Part shown: one piece after another, positions 10,301-22,300 of the stretch
How the letters are laid out: every line of letters begins with the position of its first letter
How positions within the stretch are numbered: position 1 is the stretch's first letter
Source: Hanleya hanleyi
Lineage: Eukaryota; Mollusca; Polyplacophora; Lepidopleurida; Hanleyidae
Direction of reading: 5' to 3'
DNA length: 64,000 nt
Assembly (NCBI GenBank): GCA_036873755.1
Contig: JAVTVY010020617.1
Span: 1 to 64,000 of the forward strand
Notes under the pieces: model-generated
Told to the model about the DNA's origin: nothing
Databases searched by the model: none
The model's input: only the letters and a program-made list of their open reading frames with translations
Position numbers and translations under genes: made by a program

Positions 10301-13300
10301 GTATTTCTGGCACCATACATTCTTCTTGACTAGGATTCTGTACTGTAACCAGGTACATGTGTGGAGTAACATTTGCAAGCCAGGACTACTAATTCTCAAC
10401 AGATATATATGTAATGAGAAAAAGAGGATGGATGGACCAGTTTCGATCCTGTGACTCGACAAAAATATTCATTTAAAATATTTCATAGGCTCTGGTCTGT
10501 GATCAGATGTGGTGTGAATTTGGTGATCCAAACCATAGTTGCTCTCAATATAATACGATTTTGACAAGAAATTGATGAAGGAGAGATGAATACTGCAAGG
10601 CCAATTGTGGCCAAGGGGTCAAATTTTCAGGTGTATAACACAAGTCAGCCTACCTGTAATACAATGGGTAACTGTTCAGGTGGACTTCTATGCGCAGAGC
10701 CAAAAGATAGCCAGACCTGGAAAGCTGTGAGCTGCTCAGCAAAGAATGGGCTGTGTTTGAACGATGTCTCATCATTTTCTAACAAATGTGGAAGTTGTGA
10801 TAGACACTGATCCAGTGCTAGATCCCATGCATGCCTGTCAATGATAATGGAAATATCCAATATAATATGGGGGGCCAATTAATCTGCCCTTCTTCATCAG
10901 TCTAAAGAAAAGCTTCATTATGAAAAGTATTTCACCAGAATGATCTTCTAGAAAAAACTGTATTTGACTAACTAGCAAAAGTAAAGTAATGAATTATTTG
11001 AGCTCTAACAATTCTGTTGAGAATGACATGGTTATTTCTTGGCATTTCTTTTGACAGTACTCACCACATGGGATGTTGATATGTCGGGGGTAACTTGGGA
11101 CTGGACACAGGAGTACAATTGTATGACCTCATGATTCGCTCAGCCAACAGGAAATTACGGAACAAACTGGCTACTAACAGATCTTGTCGGAATAGTCTTT
11201 GGAATAAATCTATATCAAAGTGGATTAATTAATTAAATCTACAAATTGCATTTATATTCCTTCACCACATTCTATGACAATTCATATCGTTGAATGCATA
11301 TAGTGGCATCATTCCCACTAAAATATTCCTTCACTATTTGTCATCAAGGTCATCCTGACAGAACAATATCTCTGTGAAAGGTCTGACGATGTTACATTCA
11401 TCTGAATAATGAAACAGTTGAAAAGTACTGTAATAAGCAACTTTTTCCTTGGAATAGTATTATGTACATGTATTGTTCACATTTTATTCTGAAATTTCAA
11501 GGAAATCTATTCAGAAAAAAAAAATCTTGAACACCTTGCATGTTAATTTTAAAGCACAATGTTGTGGAGTTTGCAATGTTGTAACATTGGGACTGGCTGC
11601 TATGACGTCATAAATCATCATGAAAAATTCGTTTTGGTGAATTTGACCCTCGTTTTGGTTTGATTTTCATGAAATTTTTGGATTAAAATGCACAAGTAAT
11701 GTTCAGATGATATGCAAAATTTCACTGCTCTGAGATTAATTGGCTTTGATATATTGCAGAAAATCCCGTTCACTCATAATAGAGTGCTCCTTGGGAGAGC
11801 AACCATAAAGGCTGAAAAAACAACCCTCTCAAAATAAGTTAAACAAATGAACAATGTTTGACAAACAGTAAGTACTTATCATACCTCTTGGTAGTGTGTT
11901 CCAGGCGACAGTGTCGGTAATGGCTGTGAAGATCCAGTTCAGCTCCCCTAACATCGTCCGTCTGTCATTTAACTGACCCGGTACTCTGATATATAGTACA
12001 TTTATACTTCATACAATTGCACTTCAAATTGTTACGGTATCGTAATCCCTATGATAATTCAATACCCCTATCAAAATTCAATCAAACCCAAATTTGGGGG
12101 ACAATATTCAATCGGTGGTTCTAATAAATTTGATCACCGTCTAGAATCATTACAATAACCAGGAAATTATATGCATGAGTTTGAACCATTTTGTCAACTT
12201 TCTGTTCTAATAAATTTGATCGCCCCAGTGTTTATGGTGAGAAATTTCACTTCCTGTGATTGAATTATTAGAGGGATTGCCATACATATAGATGAATTAA
12301 CTCTTCATGAATTCAACACTAGAAATTTACATTCAGTTGTCTCACTGCAATATAAAAATTTGCAGTTTTCTGCCTAAAAGACCGAGTAATTTTCTGTATT
12401 CATTGAGAGGTACGGTAATTTCCCTAATAATTCACCTTCCAAATTTAATTCGAAAACGGCCGATTTTTCCCCTGGCGTGATTTTGTCCATCCTAATAAAA
12501 CGAAAACGGGAGCATTTTCAATATACCCGTGAAACAATAAATTCGAACACTCCCGTTTTCGTCGTGGAGTTCGTGCCGCTGAAAGTAAAGTGAATATGTT
12601 ACTAAAAATAATTTGTTACTCAGAATAATTTCTGTACAACTAAATCGTGACTAACGATACGCCTTGACACAATTCTCCATATCATAGAACTACGAACAGA
12701 AGTAACCGGGTTCTCATTAGCAGGAGGTTGGGAGGCGAAAATGCCCGTCAACTGGCCATTTTGAGGCACCTACTTGATCAACAGAAAATAATTTAACGGC
12801 AATTTGAATGATATTTTCGATGCCTCATTTTCTTTAATAAACAGATGATATGGAAGGACAAAGATATAAATGTTTCCCTCTGCTTGTCCCTGTCAGGGCT
12901 TCGGCGTAATAGTTAGTTTGTGCACAACTATTTCGAGGGAGCCATTATTTCATTTCTTCAGATTTGCATGACGTCTCTCATACATTTTGACTGCACCAAG
13001 GGAGTAGTTGAGTATTTCATTTGTGCTACGGGGAGATGTCAACAGACATTGATGCTGGGGTTTTATTCACTCACCAATCCAGAATGACGTTTCCATGTAA
13101 TAAAATGACAGACGTCAGTATTTCCAGCAACATGATAATCCAGTTTATAATCAACGAGGAATCAACTTTATGGAGCGGATGAACATAAAATATGCACCCT
13201 GATCTCATCGCTGGGTCAGTCACATTGACATCTCGCGAGTGACTTTGTAGACAAGTCAATGTTCTATACAACCCGATCATCATTGCAGGACTTGGCTTGT

Positions 13301-16300
13301 ACATGTGAAATTTAGACGTTTAGTTTTTATGTATTTTCAATCTTTGGCATCGCTGGACATTTCACTTCTTACTTCGTGTTTGATGGAACCAAACGTCGGC
13401 ATCGCGGAACAGACTTAGCCGGGAAATATGGTCGACTGACTGCAGGCACGTGTCGCAATACTGTCGGGCTGTCATCCCTATTGTGGTAATGGAAACTTCC
13501 ACTGACCCGGTGTTGTTATCCCACAAGGCTTCCCGACGAATTGAATTGGAAGAGTTCACTTTCAAAATAGGGAAATAAGGCACAAAAGTTTCCAACACGC
13601 ATATCGCTTTTCAACAACAACGTGTGGGCAGATTTTTCTTTCGTTTCGTAGACTATATTTTCTTTGTATTTCATTCTTGAAACTTGCAACTATGGCGGAC
13701 AAATTCACGACCTACGCAATTTAATGATAATAACAACTACACAGGGACTGCTTGAAGTTGAAGGGAAAAAAAAAACATTTACGGCGACAGATGGCTGATA
13801 AAATCTTTTGGGTCGGTAGCTTTTCGATGGGGTGAGCGGGTTACGCCCAACTGACATATTTTTAAGGATGGCCCAGAGTCTTTTAAATGAACTATGATAA
13901 AGATATCAAACATAATACACGGTTATCAACGATCACGGTGAAGCGGTCCGCCATTTTGGATCTTTCGTGAAAATCAGCGTAACATATAATTCGAACACAA
14001 GCGTTTTTCTGGAATTAGCGCGACAAATAATTCGAAAGTAGCCAATTTTTGTAGTTGCGAGTTTCATCACTGCATCGCGAATTATTAGGGAAATTACCGT
14101 ACCCATCAATTTGGATTCGTTTAATGAAAAGCATACAACTCAAACAAGTATACACTGCTCTAAAAATCCCTGTCCAGAGAGGAAAAAGTCATTTTCACAA
14201 AACTCTATTTGAGGTCTACTTTTTATGTACCTTAATCAATACAACTGACCTACAACCGTTAATTTGTAGTTTTACACACTTACTTATCAACCATATCCAA
14301 AGTCAGTCCAGGGACAAGTTTGTCTGCATTTTGTAAAACATACCTGAAAAACAAAAAGATGACTGTGCAGAATTATTTCCATTTGGATTTGCTATATCAG
14401 GTCAAGAGAAAGTATTGCAGTAAAAGTTACTCAAACTGACATTTAAACTACCTTCTCAATAATTGGTACTTTCACATGACAGGCATTCAGTGAAAATTAA
14501 GACAAAACAATAAAACCACCAAATTACCATCTGAGAGCTATTTTGATTGGCGTAGTGAGACAGGAGGTAAAGAGGTCTGCTGGTAGTTCAGGATTCATGG
14601 GCAGTAGTTCATGATTGCCACAGGCAGCCAGCTGTACACAATGTTTAGTGGAGAATTGAGATGGGCTTTTCTGTCCTTCATTTTGAGCAGCCGACTTTAA
14701 AAAAGATAAAAAAATGTTATAAAATATTTATACATACTGGTGTCTGCATATACAATAATGTAAGAATATTTCAGACTAAAATTTCTGAATAAATTGTGGA
14801 CACATTAGGAAAAGTGAGGTGTTATTAAATGATTAAAACAGAAACAGTAAACTTGACTGATAAAGAATTGAATTCCAATGCAGTATTAAAGTCAGTGTGG
14901 TAGTAATGTGTGGTAGTAGAGCAGTTTACTGTTATACCTCAAGTTCATGCTCTCTCTGCACAGAGAACTGTTTGAAAGACTGTACGATAACTCCGGCGTT
15001 AGAACAGTCATACACATATATAGAGGGACTACCCATCCAGGTCTGCAGGTCGTAGATAGACAATGGAATATACTGGGTATAACTCTGTTAAATATAACAA
15101 TAGAACATATCAATTGCACATACACACTCTCACACAATGTCATTGTAATTTGGGCAGAACATTTAACATTGTATCGAGGGAGTAATCTAAAGCCCTGTTT
15201 ATGGCTGTATAAGGAGTTTGAGATAATATCATTTCGAAATGTACAAGATGTTAGGAGTTTCTCTACAAAAACAAAACTCTCACATTTCCGAAAAATAAGT
15301 GATCATGTTAAAGACCCAGATCTCCTCATTGACTGTGGGTCTGGGAACACCATGACCATTGTAATAGTACAGTACTGACCTTGTAAAAGCCCCAGATCTC
15401 CCCATTAACTGTGGGTCTAGGAACACCATGACTATTGTAATAGTACAGTACTGACCTTGTAAAAGCCCTAGATCGCCCCATTAACTGCGGGTGTAGGAAC
15501 ACCATGACCATTGTAATAGTACAGGCATTGTTAAAGCCCAGATCTCCCCATTAACTATAGGTCTTGGAACACCATGGACAAGAAATCACATAAATACTGA
15601 CCTTGCTAAAGATCCAGATCACCAAATTAACTATGAATCTAAGAACACCATGGTCATTGTAATGATACAGTACTGACCTTGTTAAAGGTCCAATTCTCCG
15701 CATTAACCATGGGTCTAGGAACACCATTACAATGATACAGTACCGACCTTGTTAAAGGCCCAGATCTCCCCATTAACTGTGTGACTAGGAACACCATGAC
15801 CATTGTAATGGTACAGTACTGACCTTCTTAAAGGCCCAGATCTCCCCATTAACTGTGGGACTAGGAACACCATGACCATTGTAATGGTATAATACGGACT
15901 GTGTTAAAGACCCAGATATCCATATTAACCATGGATCTAGGAATGCCATGACCATTGCAATGGTACAATACAGACCTTGTTAAAGACCCAGATCTCTCCA
16001 TTAATTGTGGGTCGAGGAACACCATGACCATTGTAATGGTACAGAACACGCTCCTCCTGAAATACACATGAAATTATCTTTGTCAAAATACTTGCTGAAA
16101 TATGGCAATGAGTGATAATTTGATCTACCAGGTATGTAATTTCATATTGTAAGATATATAAAAGGACAAAGTTGTTTGTGCTTCTTGTCTGGCAATCAGA
16201 CACAATTTGTATTTCTTATTTTACAACTGGAACCATGGCATTGCTCATTTGGCCATGAAACGATTATGTTTCTGATGTGATATTATATATATGATATTGG

Positions 16301-19300
16301 CCATCAAACCATTGTGTTTCTCCTGAGTTATTGTACAAGTCATTTCTCAGGTTACTATCTAATACCTGATATCCCCATCATATACAATGCAGTGTTTTCC
16401 ATTGACTACTGAACACACCTTTGCATTTCTCCGCAGGGAAGTACATAGTTTCTTCACCTCATCCACGGTAGGATCCAGAGATTGCTTGTAGCGTGCCCGA
16501 GGCTGCCATCTCTCATACTGTTTCTGTAGGTTAGCTCCGATAGCTTCCAGGGCTTTCTGTGGACTCATTGACAATGGATCTGAGGACACAAGCAAAATTG
16601 TTAATATGGTTTGCATAAATCGTACGTGAATAATGTATTGCAGGGGCGTCACTAGGATTTCAAAAGGGGGGATGCGAATGTTTTCAATTTCCAAGGGCGG
16701 ATGCAGTGAAAGTTCACAGAGATTTACACAAAGCTAAAATAAGGGAATCCTGTCATTGACCAACAGGGGAGGGTCAAGGGGCCGCTTAGGCCCCGGAAGT
16801 TTCGGGGTCGCTGGAGATTCTCCCCCCCCCCCCATAGATAAGCCCTTGATTTCCCATTTTTCACCATCCCAGGAATGCGCACCAAGGGCGCACGTTTTCA
16901 GGGGGTCTGGGTGCTGGAAAATTAATAACTTTTTACGCTTTTTTTCTGCATTTTAGCATATTTTAATGCTAAACTAAGATTTTATATCTTACATAATTGT
17001 CATATTTCCAATCTACGGACAAAAAGTGGGGTGCGTTCACACCACACGCACCATGGGTAGCGACGCCCTTGTATTGCCATTTATGATTTCTTTTCAAATT
17101 TTCCAGTATTAAAGACTCTACCAAATACCCCCTGCACCCTTTGCAGAAAGGCATGGTATTGGAGGTTTTCGAGTTCGTTTTTTGAAAACATCGACTATTC
17201 CCAGAAACAGTAAACTGCTATTAAAAGTCAAATATAACCTCCTGCAACAATTTAGCATAAAAAATTTGGGGTGTGGGGACCATTTGATAGAACCTTTAAG
17301 TCAATGCTATTGCTATTTTTGCTCACTAAATGTAACATCCTCCAAGAACAAAAGAAATAATTCAAAGGAAACAGCTATTGTGCATAAGTATTTTAAAGAA
17401 TGGCAAGGATGAAGATGGTAAAACTTCGTTGGAAATGATGTTAAACCATATTACTCACTCACTCTTATCCAAAACAATAGCAGAAAAGTACGCAGATGTT
17501 AAATGACATACATACCCAGCCAGCATTCCAGTCTAGCACAAGGGGAGGTTTTCACTATGTCTGGTGGGTCAACACCCACATTAAGGCAAAGCACTAAAGC
17601 CACACTGACCGTCTTCATCTGAAATATAGCAAACATTATCAAGTTAGAGAAGTTAGAGATAGATTTCTGCAATAGTTACTTAATTATTTGTTCAAGGTAC
17701 TGATAAACCCATTTTTAATTTGCGTGACCCGTCCCTATCAATTATATTGAAGTAATCCATTTGGCACTAAAATGGGTTATGCAGGCTGAGCACTGCATAA
17801 CCCCTGCATGAAATAAACTTGCTTCCTTTACTAGAATATTTAACATTATAAATATACCTCAGACCTCTCAATTTATACTTTTGCAAAGGCGTGAGATTTG
17901 AGTATATCCACCCAGGAGATAAGAGTTCCCCAAAAATGCGAACTTCTAGGCGTCATTCCATACCATTTTTCTCATTTTTGTTTCATTATACATTCAGGGC
18001 TGGAAATAAGGAATTGTCCATCGTAACCTGTCACAGGTTACGGTCATGCTACCTATCAAAACCCGACAGGTTATGGGACAGGTTACGATGGAAGTAAATC
18101 TCATAACCGATGCCGTAACCCCCGCAATCCGTCAGCCATATGCTCGCTTTGGCTGAACTCTGCCTATTTTCCCCATTCAATTTCATGCAAAATGTCTGCT
18201 TGGAAATTCTATGAAACTGATGAAAGTAATGTTTGTATAGCTATTGTGACTCCTGATTGAAGCTTCATATCGTTAATATCTTGATTACTTCCACTAATTT
18301 TAAGGACTATAAAAGCTGTAACGAACCGGTCACAGAGACGACAATCCACAGCATTGAGACATGCGCGTTTTAGAGGAAACGCGATGAACACGGCACAGGT
18401 TTTTACTCCCATCTGCGATCGCACAAATCCGTTCTAAAGTTATTTAAATTTCTCTGACAATATATATTTATAATATCATCGATTAAATTCTGGTACGATA
18501 AGTATTTTAGACATACAACTTTACTGTTGTTCGATAACGAAATGCTACCAACAGATGAAAATGAAAACTGCATGCCGGTGCATAACAGGAGACTTTACAA
18601 CAACAATACGTGTTAAATTATTTGTGACGGCGGCAATCTGGGACAAAATTTTCACAACCCGACGAGTATTGTCTTCAGAATTATATGCAGCAATATTCTG
18701 ACTGACATGTCTGGCATTTCATTATTTCCCTGATCTTTAGATCGACTGACAGTTTCTGATTTTCGTCGTTTTTGTTGTTGCTTTTTTGCTATGTTGAAGT
18801 TGTGTTCTTCAAGTCGTAAACGGTGACCGTTCTAGGTAAAATGACAAGACGTAGCCTTCTCGCGAACGTTAAATGCGTTCTCGATTTATTTCCAGGCCTG
18901 TACATTTAACCCATCACAAAGGCTATAACCAAACCAATGGATACTTTTATAACCATGTCTAGGAAAATTTTGAAATTACTGGATCCTTTTTCTGTAAACT
19001 GGAGCAATTTTGAACGATTCTTGGTTATATTGTTTTTGAAATAATTTCATGAAAATGTCCAGATGCATGAGATTTTGATATAGCTGTATGAGAGCATGAA
19101 ATAGATGCCAAGTCTCATGCCGAATGCGTGATGGTTGATAGGTTTGACACCTGAAAGTACATTACCTAGCTTATGAATACTATGGTTTACAAGAGTTAGG
19201 CCCCATAAAAAAAATGCCTTGTTTCCCATCACTGACTTTTCAAAAAGTCGGACGGGCGGTCCTTTTTTATTTTTTATTTTCGGAAGGGCATGGGAATGGT

Positions 19301-22300
19301 TCAGTTCATTCAAGAATCCACTGATATTAAGATAGTGATTGTCTAATTGGGTCCGAAAATGGTATATATACAATTAATTTTAAAGTTTCATTTTGTACAC
19401 GGTCTCGTTATAGAGATTGAATACATTGGATAAATCTACAGAAATCCCATGGCGTTTGTATTTCCATTCTCACCTCCTGCAAGGTGCTATATGTGAGGTC
19501 ATCTCATCCTGATTTCGTAGTAGCAAACTCTCCATTCCTATGCAGGTAGACAGAACTCAAGAGATAGCATATTGATAAAATCTGGAATCATTGTGTGTTT
19601 TATTCCAGCAGGAAACAACAAGCTGAGCTATTTTCGCGAAATGGAGAACATGGCGATCATGAATTGACAATCATGAATATGACCTTAGGCAGTCATACCA
19701 CAAAGTCCACTAGGCATGAAACTATATCACGGAGGAATAGAACAATGTAAGATCTTCAACGGAAAATAAATATCAACTATACATTTATACCGTGAAAATG
19801 CTGCAGATGTTGTGTTCCTGTATCACTACAATACATTTATATACGACTAGAAATTTATGCAAAAAGCAGAACGAAATGAGATTACAACCATAAAATTGCA
19901 AACAGTGCGACAATATCACGGACATGTCACCTTGATTACAGCAAAGATACTTTTCATTGGAAGACGAGGTCCAATTACAGATCAAAAAGTAACAGAATTA
20001 TTATCATAAACATCATTAGTATCTCCACACACAAAACAGTCACGAAAGAAGTCGCGATCCAGGACAGTGACATCCAATGATGCACAGAAGAAACATCAAG
20101 TTGCTGGCAAGGCGCCGGTAATCACACAAGGTACGACTGTCGCGTATAAAATCTTGACGTCACCCCAGCTCCTATGCCACAAGCATTCGTAGCGCGCCAC
20201 AACAGTCGCTGGTGCAAACCAGTCAATTCAGCCTCATTTTCATACCAAAAGAAACACCAACAAGGCAGGTGAGAGAAAATAAAAAATAAATCGGGGCGGG
20301 CGGTGATGGGAAACAAGGCATTTTTTTTTATGGGGCCTTAGCATCAAAAAGCATTTCTATAGATTTTACGACCTTGTCAGCAGTGCAATTGTTCATACGA
20401 CAAGTTTTCATTATTTTTTTCCTTTATTGCGATACTTTCAGGGCTTTAGATTACACGTTAGTTACGACGGTAAACGTCGTGCCCAAATTACGCACGCCCA
20501 AATTAGCCCGCCCAAATTAAGAAGATCTTTACTATTTTTTTCAAGTAATGTAAAAGATTCATTGCAAAAAATAAAAGTGTTTCGAAGTGAATAATTGACC
20601 AGACAGAAAAAGCCAACTCAAAGATTGCCGACCGAAGATCATACGGGTTTTCCAGCACTCGGAAACCTTCAGTGGCTCATATCATTATACTGATTCCCGG
20701 GCTCCAATTCTGTGTAACGTTATAACCATGTGGTACAGCCTACATTATAACTACATGCAGCATCAGGCCCAGAAAATGTATTCAACACGTGGTCTGGTTA
20801 CGACATAGCTTTAATTTTATACTGGCGGCGAGTTAAAATTTGAAGTTGGTTCTGTGAATCATGTTTGACTCGGCCGCATTCAATTAGCGTGGTGAACGAG
20901 GTTTACCTAGATAAATTTGCTGTGCGAAAGAGAAAACTCCGTTTCAGCGAGCCGACAGACATGCCGCGCTTTGACGGTTTCCGATTTTAACATATGCCAG
21001 GTTGTCGGCGTAGTTTGACAGTGCCAAATTGTGTAAAGCTAAGTTTTTCAACACGATATTCGCCTAAAAACATTACCATGAGTGGACGTCGTGGTCGTAC
21101 TAGGACAACGGGTAAATCCCATAATAAAGCAAGTGGGACATATTTCACAAAACGAGATGACAAAGTCAGATCAGATGAGCAAGGCGCAGCTACCAGTGGC
21201 CTCTGTATTAGGAAATTTTTCTCAGCCCCGCCCTACGACGTACCATCCACGAGTGAAAGCCAAATTCCCGCGAAAGTGGCCAGATCGTCCGAGCCAGAAA
21301 AGGATGTAATTCTGGAAACCGAAACAGGTATTTTGGAACAATCTCCAATGGGCTAAAGGGTTGAATTAGAACAATCTGACCGGGAAGAGGGTGTTTTGAC
21401 CGATGTTCTGGGTGAAAGGGAAAGTGATACTCCGCTGGCAGAGCTCTGCTACATTGCCCCCTGAAAATGTACCGGAGAAGTCTGAAATGAAATCCGCGGG
21501 TAAGACAGACCAGAGACTGCGGAACATCGACAGTCTATTGCATCAATTTTCGGACTTCGTATACGCAAATGTTGGTTTTATTTGTAAAACATTTAATGTC
21601 TACGCCTCGCCCGGTGATTCTAAAAACCCCATGGCTCGAGTATTCCTCAGTGGAAGGTCTGGTCTTGGGGATCACCCAACACGCGGATTACAGCAACATC
21701 TACGTACAGATGTACATTCCCGTTCTCAAATAAATGAGAGAAACGCAAAGCGCACTCTAGCACGTGGGGGCCTTGCTGGTTTGTTTGAGTCTGATCATTC
21801 TACATGATAACTAAGAATCGTGAATATTTTTCCCACTTACTGTCAACACTTGATTATCTCATAAATCACCAGATAGCGAAATCACAGTTGAGGGACTTCA
21901 TTCTTTTTGTTATATATATATATATAGACAACAATATTGCCATATTTTTATTAATGTTTTGCAATCAATTTTATAAATAGTAGTAAATGAAAACCCTCTG
22001 TAAAACCTCTGAAATTGCTTAGAATCAATCTCCGGGCATCTTAAGGTAATCTAAAGCCCTGACTTTTGACGAATTCGAATAAGAAAAGGTATTTCAATGT
22101 TCTACATCAAGCTCTTCCAGAATGAAAAACAACACTCAACAGCATCCCAGTTCAGGCATCCAACTGCTACTGTCCAGTGAAACGTGCCCACTGTTCTTAC
22201 AAGAAGACTCTAATGTCTGTGAATAATGAAAACACAACAACACACCCGTTCTTTCATTCTCCATGTCTGAGTCACCGATTTCGACCCTTCAATTTTTTCC

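Noticed and set aside
15306..15975. Possible CRISPR-like regular repeat
   Set aside because: Units are contiguous, have no unique spacers and are recognisable exon 4 copies in an animal gene.
15306..15975. Tandem mutually exclusive RPTOR exons
   Set aside because: Copies lack acceptors, several have indels, and the period is not a multiple of three.
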